Assembly (NCBI RefSeq): GCF_020982545.1
Contig: NZ_JAJKLK010000030.1
Coordinates: forward strand, 338,812 to 402,811
Length of the DNA: 64,000 nt
Origin: Streptomyces sp. MNU76
Lineage (GTDB): Bacteria > Actinomycetota > Actinomycetes > Streptomycetales > Streptomycetaceae
Direction of reading: 5' to 3'
Below are positions 9,525-18,735 of this stretch, in pieces. A program made the position numbers and the translations under genes. The notes under the pieces were generated by a model that saw nothing but the letters and a program-made list of their open reading frames with translations, had not been told where the DNA came from and made no database searches. Every line of letters starts with the position of its first letter. Position 1 is the stretch's first letter.

Positions 9525-11624
9525 TCAGCGGTCTGCACCGTCCCCAGCGGTTACCTCAAGAACCCGTTCAACGCGCTGGATCATCGCGCCGTCCGCTCTG
9601 CGCACGATGTCGATGCGTAAAGTCACAGGGGCTGTGGAACGAGGGGTGATCCCGAATTCCTCGGGTGGCGTTCCATGATCATCAGTGAGCCGCGTATGGA
9701 TGATGGACCGATCGACCGCCGCGGTCCCAGCACCGATGCGTAACGTGATGTCCACAGGGGCTGTGTCGTCCTCCGGTGCGTTCCAGTCCGCGCCCTGTGG
9801 CTGGTAGTTGAATGTCACCGGCAGGCGCCGTCCCACCCGCAGTGGCAGCGAGCCTTCTGCCACCCGTAACCGGGCGCGGTGCCGTCTGTGCGCCGGGCGG
9901 CGCGAAGCCGGATCGTCATCGGTATCGGCGTGCTCCTGGGCAGAAGACGCGGCCACCGTTCCCTTTGCGGCCGATGGAGGACGACGCACCGTGCGAGGCC
10001 TGGAACGTCTGCTGGTAGGCAGGAAAGCTGGCACTTCCTCTGCCAGCCACAGGGGCTCATCGTCCAGGAGAGGATCATCCCCCATCGTGGAGAGCATCTC
10101 ACTGGGATACGCCAGCAGGCTTTCTGCCGGGCTGTCATGCAACTGGCGCGTGAAGCGCTCCAGAGGGCCGGAGTCGTCGACGTACCGAATGGCAGCACCG
10201 GGGAAGTCGAAGAGCCACTCGAACGCGCCGCGTCTGTTCGGCTCCGGGGCCTGCTCGCGCGGCCGCACTGTGAGACCACTGTTCTCGTCGTAGAGATGCC
10301 AGGGCAGACTCCGCGTCGGCGGTCGTGACTGCGCTGCGGTGTTCATCCATTCGACAAAGATTCTGCTGAACCCAGGACGCCGCTGAGAGTACGCGTTGCG
10401 CCGAGTAAGAGGTGTCGCCGGTGCTGTTGCGTCGGACGAGCAGATGTCGAGCATGAGCACAACGCTCTCGGTGCGTGCCTTGCGGAGACTGTTCACCAGT
10501 GCGCTGGCCAGAACCGTTTCGTGGTCGCCTAGGGTCAGGGCAAGGTCGAGTCTGTGCCCAGAACTCTCTACTGTGCCATGGCCGGCGAAGTACACCAGGA
10601 GCATGTTCTGGCTACTCTCGACCATGTCCTCAATGGCGCTGGTGAGGCTCTCCCTTGAAAGCGGCGTGGTGAACAGTGACGTACTGTCGGGGGTGAACCC
10701 GCAGTGACTGTCCAGCAGAGCATGATAGATCTCGGCTACGTCAGACGCAGGCTCGTACGCCCAAGCGCCCGGCGCTGTAGCCGAGCGCAGGGCGCTGCCA
10801 GCCACAGCGAGGGCATACCGGGAAAGCATTTCGCGGTGCCGCGTAGAACTACGCCGAACCGGCAGACGATCTGACGGCATGTCTGCACGCAGAGTCACCA
10901 CAGGGCGCTGGAAGCATTGCGCATTGCGGAGTGTCGGACGTAGGTAGCCGCTGCTGCGCAGTGATTTGGCAAGGAGCCGGTGCAAGGCAGGCAGGGCCAT
11001 CGTCCCGCCGGCCGCACGGGGCAGAGAACCAAGAAGCGATGCCAGATGCTGAGTAAACACGGAGGGTGCTTGGCTGTTGACAGCGAACGCGAAGGGCGAG
11101 GCATCAATCGACGACAGAACGGCGATGCCCGCCCTGCCCAGCCGGTCGATCTCACGCCGCAGCGCACCGGGGCGAAGCGAGCTGCCCTCTACTTCGCGAG
11201 GTGCCAGGCAGGTATCCAGGACCAGCAGGCGATCCCGGCTGCCTGAACGCGTCATGGCCTGCACGAGATCACGGGCAGCCAACCACTCTGCTGAGGTACG
11301 CCCTGGGCCTGATGCCAGGGCCAGTTGCAGAGTCCCCTCCGCAGACAGTCGGCAGTGCCCTGTCCAGTACACAAACAGGCCGTCTCCGTCGGATACACCG
11401 CCCTCGACGCGGCCGAGAACGTCCTCCGTCGTCAAGGGAAGGACTCTGTGGCAGGTCTGTGGGTCAACCCCTCCAGCGTGCGGATCGGTCAACGCTTCCG
11501 CGAGGACCGAGGCATTGTTCCTGGTACCTGGAGGCAAAAACGCCGGATCATCAGCCTGCCCTCCCTGCACTAGGAAGTGCTGTGTCACATAAGGCGCCAC
11601 CGCGTCCCCCTCGCCCCCGAGCAC
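9525..11624 (-). CDS. Double caspase-like (peptidase C14) protein
   Basis: This is the first gene of cassette 1, about 699 residues. It holds two caspase-like domains in tandem. The first has LFVYWTGH (His) and LLVLDTC (Cys); the second has LLVYFAGHG (His) and VVLMLDIC (Cys), so both dyads appear complete. Residues about 500-590 are a low-complexity Arg/Pro/Ser linker. The last 120 residues look beta-rich (VTFNYQPQ…APVTLRIDIV) and may bind a partner. No TPR, signal peptide or membrane segment is seen. Two GTG starts are possible, at 11624 and 11588. A single protein with two intact caspase-like domains beside a CHAT protease suggests a proteolytic cascade; this is inference from fold and context. 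Confidence 0.82.
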   Translation of the reverse strand: MLGGEGDAVAPYVTQHFLVQGGQADDPAFLPPGTRNNASVLAEALTDPHAGGVDPQTCHRVLPLTTEDVLGRVEGGVSDGDGLFVYWTGHCRLSAEGTLQLALASGPGRTSAEWLAARDLVQAMTRSGSRDRLLVLDTCLAPREVEGSSLRPGALRREIDRLGRAGIAVLSSIDASPFAFAVNSQAPSVFTQHLASLLGSLPRAAGGTMALPALHRLLAKSLRSSGYLRPTLRNAQCFQRPVVTLRADMPSDRLPVRRSSTRHREMLSRYALAVAGSALRSATAPGAWAYEPASDVAEIYHALLDSHCGFTPDSTSLFTTPLSRESLTSAIEDMVESSQNMLLVYFAGHGTVESSGHRLDLALTLGDHETVLASALVNSLRKARTESVVLMLDICSSDATAPATPLTRRNAYSQRRPGFSRIFVEWMNTAAQSRPPTRSLPWHLYDENSGLTVRPREQAPEPNRRGAFEWLFDFPGAAIRYVDDSGPLERFTRQLHDSPAESLLAYPSEMLSTMGDDPLLDDEPLWLAEEVPAFLPTSRRSRPRTVRRPPSAAKGTVAASSAQEHADTDDDPASRRPAHRRHRARLRVAEGSLPLRVGRRLPVTFNYQPQGADWNAPEDDTAPVDITLRIGAGTAAVDRSIIHTRLTDDHGTPPEEFGITPRSTAPVTLRIDIVRRADGAMIQRVERVLEVTAGDGADR

Positions 11625-11913
11625 GTCGCCCTTTCAGCTTAGACGTAACTACCCGTAAACAGTGGCCAGTTATACACGGAGTGCATTCGCGCCCGAGGTT
11701 TGACCTCACGTAGCGTCAAAAGACCCCTCCGATGCCCCATCTCTGGCCAGGCGAGCACGGGCACCAAGTTCTCCCTCAGTGAGGGCGGTCGACGGCCTCT
11801 CCTACGACTCCGTGCGCATGGAACGGACCAGAAGCCGTCGTCGGTGCGGGGAATCCTCGGTCCGCGGGCCAACGGGACGCACCGCTCGGCTGCTTGCCGG
11901 GCGGCGGCGTCCG

Positions 11914-12585
11914 TCAGGCACCCTCGTCCTGTGCATGCTCGGAGTGCGCGACGAGGTACGCCCGGCCGGCTGGGGTGAGGCGGTACTGCCAGGCGCTGGC
12001 GTCCTCGATGTAGGCGTGCCCGCTAGGGCCGAGCCGGCGGGCCGCCACCCGCCCGATCTCAACCTTGGCGAGGGTCTGCCGAGGGGCGGCGGCCACCGCA
12101 TCGAGTGCTGCCTGCAGCCACTCGGGCAGCAGCGACCGGTCTGGCACCTGCTCGGCGGACGCCGGTTGCAGGGCCCGTCCGGCGGCCCGCCCGGCGCGGG
12201 TCAGGCGGACCTGGATATGCCACACCTGGCCGGCAACACCGTCCTGCGCCACCCGTCGCAGCTCAATCAGCCCCCGCCGCTGCAGGGCGGCCAATGTGGC
12301 GCCGGCGCCCGCATCGAGCACATGACGCTGGCCCAACTGCTGCTGGACCGCAGTGGCCTCGGCAGCCGGATGGTCGACACCGTAGGTGATCCACCGCCAC
12401 TGCTCGGCCGGCTGCCGCTCCCGGCCGGCATGCCAGCGGCGGGTCTGCGCGCTTTCGTTGTCCTGGTCGATTGTGAACAGCACGTCCAGATAGGCCTGCT
12501 GACGCGCGTTCAACCCCTCCGGGTGTCCGCCCGCTCCGCCTGGCTGCTCGCCGTGCGGCGTGGGCGGTGCGGGCGGCGGTGTCAT
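11914..12585 (-). CDS. Winged-helix protein of the pPIWI-RE operon
   Basis: A 223-residue protein with two probable winged-helix units. One ends in RRGLIELRRV…VWHIQVRLTRAGR; the other is GRVAARRLG…WQYRLTPAGRAYL. It resembles PadR/MarR-type DNA-binding folds but no exact family was recognised. Its ATG overlaps the stop of the pPIWI-RE gene by four bases, making it the last gene of the operon. A 5'-truncated near-copy is at 38319-38867 without the other operon members. A regulator or a nucleic-acid-binding accessory are both reasonable. Confidence 0.75.
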   Translation of the reverse strand: MTPPPAPPTPHGEQPGGAGGHPEGLNARQQAYLDVLFTIDQDNESAQTRRWHAGRERQPAEQWRWITYGVDHPAAEATAVQQQLGQRHVLDAGAGATLAALQRRGLIELRRVAQDGVAGQVWHIQVRLTRAGRAAGRALQPASAEQVPDRSLLPEWLQAALDAVAAAPRQTLAKVEIGRVAARRLGPSGHAYIEDASAWQYRLTPAGRAYLVAHSEHAQDEGA

Positions 12586-15422
12586 GAGGATTCCGGCTGC
12601 TCGATCGTTTCGAGCTGGTGGGAGGGCAGCAGCGCGCTGCCGAGTTTGTAGGCCAGATGCAGTTCGATGGGCAGGGTCACCGGGTCGGCGAAGTGCGCAG
12701 CCGCGGAGCGGCGCTGATGAGCCAGAGCCGCCCAGGCCGCAGCCGAGTCGTCATTCTGTTTGACCGCCACGAGCAGTTCCAGCAGCTGCGGATTCCACAC
12801 GTCCTTGCACACATCAACCTTCCACACGGTCTCCCTGGCACGGTTCTTGCCCCGATGCGGCTCCAGCCGGGAACCGCCCGGGCTGCCGGGCCCTGCGGTC
12901 TTGGGCTTGTCGGCGGTGGCGAAGAACAACCGGTCGTTGTCCGTGCTGGCCCACAGCCCGCCGCCCACCCCCACCCTGCCCTGCGGACCGGCCTTGCCGT
13001 AGGCGAAATGCTGCGCGCTCTCGTCACGGACGTTGGTGCGCAGCCGGATGTGCCGCAGCCCCTTGTACCGGTCGGCGTCGAGAGGCCGGTCGGCGTGGAA
13101 CGCGAGCCGGTCGGCCACCAGTTTCGGATTGGTCAGCGCCGGGCATTCCGCACGGAGGTTCTGGGCCAGGGTGAACAGGGCGAGATCCCCGCCGTCACAG
13201 GAATCGGCCACGCAGTCGGCGAAGAAATCCTGGATCTCCGGCTTGTCGAACGTGCGCGGACGGTTCCACCCGGCCAGCTGGACAGAGGCCTGATGGTAGG
13301 TGAGCCAGCCGGAATGGGGCAGACGCACCAGGACGTTCGGACGGTCGGGCACGCTCGCCACGGCCAGGGGCATGACGGTCCTGAAGTCACCGGTGCGGCG
13401 TACCACCCACAGACCCAGGCACGCCACGTCGGTCAGCGGATGCTCCGTGGTGCCCTGTCGGGCTGGAGGCCTGATCAGGCCGCTCTGCCGGATCAGCAGG
13501 TCACCGACCGCCCTGCGGGTGCGCTCGCGCTGGCTCTTCACGCTCTCTTCCTCAGCGCCGTCTTCGTCTTCGGCGTCGCCGTCCGGCGCGGTCGCGGCAG
13601 GCGGCAGCAGGTTCTGGGTGACCGCCCCGCAGGTGGCCGCTCCGGCCCGCACGGTCATCTTCGGGTCATGGTCGAGGGAGGTGAATCCGTCGGCGCCACG
13701 CATCTCCACCAGCACGAAGCGGGACGTCACCCCCGGTTCGGGCTGCCCGAGATGCTTGCGCACCTGTACCTGGCGGCTGACGCCGGCGTCCTTGAGCCGG
13801 TCGCTGCGCCGTCTGATCTTCTCGTCCAGGTCGAGATCGTCGGCGATCGCGCCCACCGGCTCCACGCGCAGCAGCACCTCGAGTTCGGGCAGGGCGAAGG
13901 TCTTCCGCCACGCCTGCACCTGCTCGGGCTGGTCCGCCGCGTCCAGCGGCAGGTCCAGCGCGAGCGCGACGGCGTTCAGCGCCTCGTCGCGCATGGTGGT
14001 GGTGTCGCACCACAGGACGATCTCGATCCGGGGCCCGGCGGCCGTGGCGAGTGCGCTGCGGTCGATCCGCAGCAGCTCTTCCGCAGTCGGGCGTACGCGG
14101 GTGGGGACCGGCACGCGTACATGGGGCTCGTCCAGCGCCGCGAAGCCCTTCAGAGCGGGCACCAACTGGCTGAAGATGCGCCACTTGTCCTTGGCGGAGA
14201 CGCCGTCACCGACGGCGTGTCCGGTGTTCTTGCCCAGCCCGGGCCGGTAGGGGACACCCGCGATGGGTTCCCGGGGGTGTCCTTCACCGTCCGTCCCGGG
14301 CTCCAGGAAGGCCAGCGGGTCGCCCGCCAGCTCGGCGGGATCGGGCAGGAAGCCGAACGAGCCCAGACGCTCCAGCGTGGGCACCAGATCATCAGCCCAG
14401 CCCATGAAGCCCTGCTTCTTGCCGGCCGGCCCGCGATGCCAGGCCATGGAAGCGAGCCCGAACGGGCTGCTGGCATCCGCCCAGGGGGAGGGGGAGAACA
14501 GGTGCACGCCGATGTTCCGTTTCGCATCGAACACGTTGTACCGGGCCCAGCGGCGCATCCCGACCCGCACGTGCAGCCGCGGCTGCACCGTCGCTTCCAG
14601 GCCCCTGGTCTGCACCGACAGCCGCAGCGTGTAGGACCAGGGATAACGCACCCCTCCCTTGCTCTCGTACACATACGGCGGCCAGGACACCAGCTCGGCC
14701 CCGTCCCGGGCCGCCGTACGCCGCCACCGGGTCGTGTGCACCACCCGGGCCGTCACTCCCTCCTCCTCGCTTTTCCCGGCAGCCTCCCCGTCCTCGTCCT
14801 CGGGGGCCTCCCCGTCCTCCTTGCCCTCTGCCGCTGGCTCCGATGCCGTCCCGCCGTGGACGACGTGCCAGTCCGTCAGGCACAGGTGCGTGGCCAGCGC
14901 GTGCGGCACCAGGGTGTAGTCGGAGCTCTCCGGATCGGCGCCCGGCCCCAAGTCGAGGGTCTTGCGCGTGAACGTCAGGTCTTCGCCGCGGAAGGTCTCC
15001 AGGACGGCGGCCAAGGCGGTGAGATCGATGACCGGGGGACGCCCACGGCGCTGCGCCAACTGGTTGCGGTGCGTCGCGGCCGCCACCAGCCCGCCCTTGA
15101 CGAACTCCACCAGCAGGGCGCGGTCCGGTGCCTTCTCGTCCGCGCCCGCCGCCCAGGCCAGCCACATCTCACCCCGCCGCGCGCGGGCGTCGTGGGTCAG
15201 CACCTGCGGCATCAGCGCGGCGATCGCGCCGTTGACCGCCCACAGGGGAATACCCCGCTTCTCCTCCTCGCTCTCACCCTCCGCGGTGGCGGGACGAAAG
15301 ACCTTTTCCCGCAGAGGCTGCGCCCACGTTGCGGGAAACTCGCACGTCCAGTACCGCGCCAGACGGTGGTCGGCGAAAGACTCAAGGACGAGAGAGAGGG
15401 GCTGCAGAAAGTCATAGCGCAC
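12582..15422 (-). CDS. pPIWI-RE protein (prokaryotic PIWI, RE family)
   Basis: About 946 residues from a GTG at 15422, which overlaps the helicase gene by 11 bases. The arrangement fits the pPIWI-RE family: an N-terminal X-type region, two acidic low-complexity loops (EDGEAPEDEDGE and GDAEDEDGAEEE), a MID-like region, and a C-terminal RNase-H-fold PIWI domain. The family's conserved Arg/Glu signature appears as RLRTNVRDES near residues 793-802. It is followed by WNPQLLELLVAVKQND and HFADPVTLPIELHLA, typical of the family's end. Family members are predicted to act on nucleic acid with the DinG-type helicase and REase encoded beside them, as a defence against invasive DNA or R-loops. All parts look intact. 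Very long open frames on the opposite strand here are shadows of the high GC. Confidence 0.9.
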   Translation of the reverse strand: MRYDFLQPLSLVLESFADHRLARYWTCEFPATWAQPLREKVFRPATAEGESEEEKRGIPLWAVNGAIAALMPQVLTHDARARRGEMWLAWAAGADEKAPDRALLVEFVKGGLVAAATHRNQLAQRRGRPPVIDLTALAAVLETFRGEDLTFTRKTLDLGPGADPESSDYTLVPHALATHLCLTDWHVVHGGTASEPAAEGKEDGEAPEDEDGEAAGKSEEEGVTARVVHTTRWRRTAARDGAELVSWPPYVYESKGGVRYPWSYTLRLSVQTRGLEATVQPRLHVRVGMRRWARYNVFDAKRNIGVHLFSPSPWADASSPFGLASMAWHRGPAGKKQGFMGWADDLVPTLERLGSFGFLPDPAELAGDPLAFLEPGTDGEGHPREPIAGVPYRPGLGKNTGHAVGDGVSAKDKWRIFSQLVPALKGFAALDEPHVRVPVPTRVRPTAEELLRIDRSALATAAGPRIEIVLWCDTTTMRDEALNAVALALDLPLDAADQPEQVQAWRKTFALPELEVLLRVEPVGAIADDLDLDEKIRRRSDRLKDAGVSRQVQVRKHLGQPEPGVTSRFVLVEMRGADGFTSLDHDPKMTVRAGAATCGAVTQNLLPPAATAPDGDAEDEDGAEEESVKSQRERTRRAVGDLLIRQSGLIRPPARQGTTEHPLTDVACLGLWVVRRTGDFRTVMPLAVASVPDRPNVLVRLPHSGWLTYHQASVQLAGWNRPRTFDKPEIQDFFADCVADSCDGGDLALFTLAQNLRAECPALTNPKLVADRLAFHADRPLDADRYKGLRHIRLRTNVRDESAQHFAYGKAGPQGRVGVGGGLWASTDNDRLFFATADKPKTAGPGSPGGSRLEPHRGKNRARETVWKVDVCKDVWNPQLLELLVAVKQNDDSAAAWAALAHQRRSAAAHFADPVTLPIELHLAYKLGSALLPSHQLETIEQPESS

Positions 15423-18400
15423 GGTGTTGCTCCACCAGGGTGTGCAGGGACTGACGAAGGGGCCGGTACAGCGGTGAGGCGATCGCCTCGTCCGGCCCGT
15501 CGAGGGCTTCGTCGAGGGCGTCGAGCATGCCGACGAGCATGCTGTCCTCGTGTTTGGGGTCGAAGGCGGCGTCGCAGAAGTACACGCGGGCTGTTGCCCC
15601 GCCGCGCAGCATCCGGCCGATGATCTGGTCCAGCGGGACGATGTTCGTCCAGTCCATGGCACGCCGCTGCGCCGAGTGCGCGCCGGTGGCCCGGTACTGC
15701 AGGGTGCCCTCCAGCAGGTCGAGCCAGGTGCGGCGGGCCAGCTCGCGGAACATCCTCGCCCGCTCGCCCAGCGCCGTGTCGGGGCCGGCCGAGGGGACGG
15801 CGCGGCGGATCTCCTGAACGGCCCACCGGTTCATCGTCTGCACGTGATAGCTGAGGTCTTCGGGGTGCAGGTGCGGGCGGACCAGATAGAACGCCGCCCC
15901 CAGCGCGGCGATGTGGTCGTCGTTGAGGATGTTGTGGCCGCGTTCGATAGCAAGTTGGGGCGCGATGAGGATCCAGGCGTCCTGCTGCTTGGCCATCGCG
16001 TGGACGTTGCCGCGGGCGATGGTCCGCCCGCTCCAATGATGGCTGCCGGAGTCGTCGTCGGGCACCATCTGCAGAACCTGATCCGCCCATTCGGGCCGCA
16101 TCCTGATCAGGTGCCGCAGCACCTCCTCGGCCTCCCGGTAGCTGCCCACCAGCAGCAGGACCCGCTGCCGCCCCTCGGGCAGCTCGTCGCGGATCTCCTC
16201 CAGGCGGCTCCTGCGCGGTCCGCGCAGGCCCGGCTGCTGTCGGCACAACCCCGCCAGCAGTTCCCGCAACGCCTCCAGACGGTCCTGGCCCTGCTTGCCC
16301 GACACGGTCACCGCGTACGCGGCCCCACCGGAGGACTGCATCTTGACCGGCAGGTACGTGAGCGTGATCCGCTGGTGCAGGGGCACCCGGTCGCCGGTGC
16401 GGGAGGCCAGGATGCCCGCGACGGGGACCTGCACGTCGTAGCGCGGAGAGTTTCCCGCCCAGCTGGTGGCCGACAACAGCAGGCACGCCGGTCCCGCATC
16501 CTCCCCGTCGGCCGTGTCGGCCCGGTACAGGTGCGGGAGGTTGAGCAGCAGCCAGCGGCCGATGCCCGAGCAGCGGAAGAACGACAGGGTGCCGATCTGC
16601 TCCAGCTCCCCCTCGTGCTCCCGGTACTGGAAACCCAGCAGATTGCCCATGGGGGACTCCGGCACCAGCGGCAGGTACTCCGCGGGCGGACGGTGCACGA
16701 GGCTCGATCCCATGGCCTCCAGGCCGGTCTCCATCTCCACTTCCCAGCAGGCGCGGGTCAGCAGGGCGAGCTTCCCCGCCAGCAGCGCGACGACCATGGT
16801 GACCTGGAACCGCACGGCCAGCCGTTCCAGCGCCTGCTCCCCGGTGAGCACGACATCGTCCTGCCCGCGCAGCCACTCCACGAGGTCCTGGGTGACCAGG
16901 CCGGGCGGCTGGTAGCCGCGTGCGGTCAGATCACGTAGGAACGCAACGGACGCATCCGGCCCTTCGTAGCGGCCCGCCGGGGCGTCGAGCCACTGGGCGA
17001 AGACGGCCAGCCACCGCGCGCGGCACTCCTCGTCCGAGTCCCATGCCGCCGGCCGCTCCCGCCGCAGGGTGCCGCTCTTCCGCACCGGACGCGGGCGGCG
17101 GGCGATCTCACCGGCCAGTCCCACCGCCAGACGCCACTCGTTGAAGTAGCCCTGGCCGAGCCATTCCCGCACGTGGCCGTGTTCGGCCAGCAGATTGCGC
17201 AGGTGAGTCACCAGCAGTCCTGCCGTGCTGATGTCGAGGGACCAGTCCCGCACCGGTTCGCTGAACAGGTGCTGGCCGCGGGTGTGGCGCATGTGCCGCT
17301 CGAACAGCGGCCGTACCTCGTCCAGCCAGGCGTCCTCGCCCGGCCCGGCCAGCGACTGTGAGGGGCTGAACGCCTGGTCCCATTGGATCTGCACCCGGTC
17401 GGCCTCGTCCACGACGAACGCGTCGCTGCGCTGCCAGGCCAGCTCCAGGTACCGCAGGTCGTGCTGCGACAACTGTTCGGGCACCCGGCAGTGCATCAGG
17501 CTGGCGGGGGTGGCCACCCACACGGCGGCGTCCACCAGCTCCCGCGCGGCCTCGTGCCGCCCGCACACCGGCAGCAGCGAACAGCCGACAGCCGCCTCCC
17601 GCTGCTGCTGGTCCGGCCCTTCGCCGCTCCACGGCCGCAGCCGGTGCGCACAGGGGGCGTCCTTCAGCGCCAGCGGCTCGGTCAGCTCGGCCAGGCCCTG
17701 CAGGACACACTCGGTGGAGATCCACCGCAGCCGGGGGTCCTCCAGCAGCGCCAGGCCCCGGGCGTGCGCGTCCACCGGCCGGTGGACCTGCTGCAGGTGC
17801 CGGCCGCGGTTGGCCGCTCCCAGGATCGGCGCCGCCCTCACCCCGTACCGGCACAGCGCGGTGACCATGTCGAGAACGGACACGACATCCCCGAGGACCA
17901 CCGTCAGCGTGTGCCGGCGGTGCGGCTCGGCACACGCCCACACCGCCGCGACCGTGATCAGCGTGGTCTTGCCGACGGCCGGCATGCCCACCACGTGCAT
18001 CACGTCCGCCAGCGCCAGCTTCTTCGACTTCCGCAGTCGGCCGTCGCTCTGACGCACCAGCAGATACAGGTCGTCGATCCGCCCGCGCCAGTTGCTGCGC
18101 AGCCCCAGCTGCGCGTCCACCGCGTCCATCAGGTCGGCGGTCGCCGTCAGCGCCGACCAGCGCAAGGTCACCTGCTTGCGCCGCCGTCCCGCACGATGCC
18201 GCCGCGCGGGGGAGGGACTCATCCCATCCGGGACCACCACACTGGCGTCCCCGCGCCCCATGCGGTAGCGCACCCCCTCCTCGGCCAGCCGCACCCGCTG
18301 CTCTCGGTGGGCCGGCAGCGCCGCCAACGCCTGCGCGTACACCTGTTCCCGGTCGGATGCGACCGACAACGACTGCCGCCGCTCGGGAGGCCGTGAGGGG

Positions 18401-18735
18401 TCTTTCACTTCGAACATCCGCAGCAGCTCCGGCAGCGCCTGATACGCCTGGAGGGCCTTGCCCCACTCGCTCGGGCTCTTCAGCTCGCCTACCAGCCACC
18501 GCAGCGACGATGACGCCGGCACCGCCCGCTGCCGACGCGTACGGAAGTCGTAGCCGCCCATCAACGCCCAGGCATCTGAGGCCGCCGCCTTATCGGCCCA
18601 CGACTCCAGCGCGAACAGCCCGAGTTCCACCGACGCCACCAGCCGCGCATCCACGCGGCCCAGGCCGTTGCTCTTGGCCGCCCGCCGCAGCTTCTGCCCC
18701 AACGGTTTGTACCAGCCACTGCGATCACGGGCCAC
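15412..18735 (-). CDS. DinG-like superfamily 2 helicase of the pPIWI-RE system
   Basis: 1107 residues. An N-terminal 240-residue region of the kind seen in pPIWI-RE helicases precedes Walker A (GMPAVGKTT, 250-258) and a DEAD box (VVDEADRV, near 443-446). Between them lie Cys343, Cys362, Cys385 and Cys391, spaced as expected for an Fe-S cluster in DinG/XPD helicases. The C-terminal helicase lobe includes LLLVGSYREAEEVL and ends near QIIGRMLRGG, a motif VI-like segment. It overlaps the REase gene upstream by 11 bases and the pPIWI-RE gene downstream by 11. Its likely role is unwinding target duplexes or R-loops for the PIWI protein and nuclease; this follows from family context and is not shown by the sequence alone. 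Confidence 0.88.
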   Translation of the reverse strand: MARDRSGWYKPLGQKLRRAAKSNGLGRVDARLVASVELGLFALESWADKAAASDAWALMGGYDFRTRRQRAVPASSSLRWLVGELKSPSEWGKALQAYQALPELLRMFEVKDPSRPPERRQSLSVASDREQVYAQALAALPAHREQRVRLAEEGVRYRMGRGDASVVVPDGMSPSPARRHRAGRRRKQVTLRWSALTATADLMDAVDAQLGLRSNWRGRIDDLYLLVRQSDGRLRKSKKLALADVMHVVGMPAVGKTTLITVAAVWACAEPHRRHTLTVVLGDVVSVLDMVTALCRYGVRAAPILGAANRGRHLQQVHRPVDAHARGLALLEDPRLRWISTECVLQGLAELTEPLALKDAPCAHRLRPWSGEGPDQQQREAAVGCSLLPVCGRHEAARELVDAAVWVATPASLMHCRVPEQLSQHDLRYLELAWQRSDAFVVDEADRVQIQWDQAFSPSQSLAGPGEDAWLDEVRPLFERHMRHTRGQHLFSEPVRDWSLDISTAGLLVTHLRNLLAEHGHVREWLGQGYFNEWRLAVGLAGEIARRPRPVRKSGTLRRERPAAWDSDEECRARWLAVFAQWLDAPAGRYEGPDASVAFLRDLTARGYQPPGLVTQDLVEWLRGQDDVVLTGEQALERLAVRFQVTMVVALLAGKLALLTRACWEVEMETGLEAMGSSLVHRPPAEYLPLVPESPMGNLLGFQYREHEGELEQIGTLSFFRCSGIGRWLLLNLPHLYRADTADGEDAGPACLLLSATSWAGNSPRYDVQVPVAGILASRTGDRVPLHQRITLTYLPVKMQSSGGAAYAVTVSGKQGQDRLEALRELLAGLCRQQPGLRGPRRSRLEEIRDELPEGRQRVLLLVGSYREAEEVLRHLIRMRPEWADQVLQMVPDDDSGSHHWSGRTIARGNVHAMAKQQDAWILIAPQLAIERGHNILNDDHIAALGAAFYLVRPHLHPEDLSYHVQTMNRWAVQEIRRAVPSAGPDTALGERARMFRELARRTWLDLLEGTLQYRATGAHSAQRRAMDWTNIVPLDQIIGRMLRGGATARVYFCDAAFDPKHEDSMLVGMLDALDEALDGPDEAIASPLYRPLRQSLHTLVEQHRAL

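Noticed and set aside
12618..15623. A 1001-codon open frame on the plus strand opposite the pPIWI-RE gene
   Set aside because: Composition is Arg/Gly/Pro/His-rich with no domain; it is the mirror of a high-GC gene whose real strand has clear family motifs.
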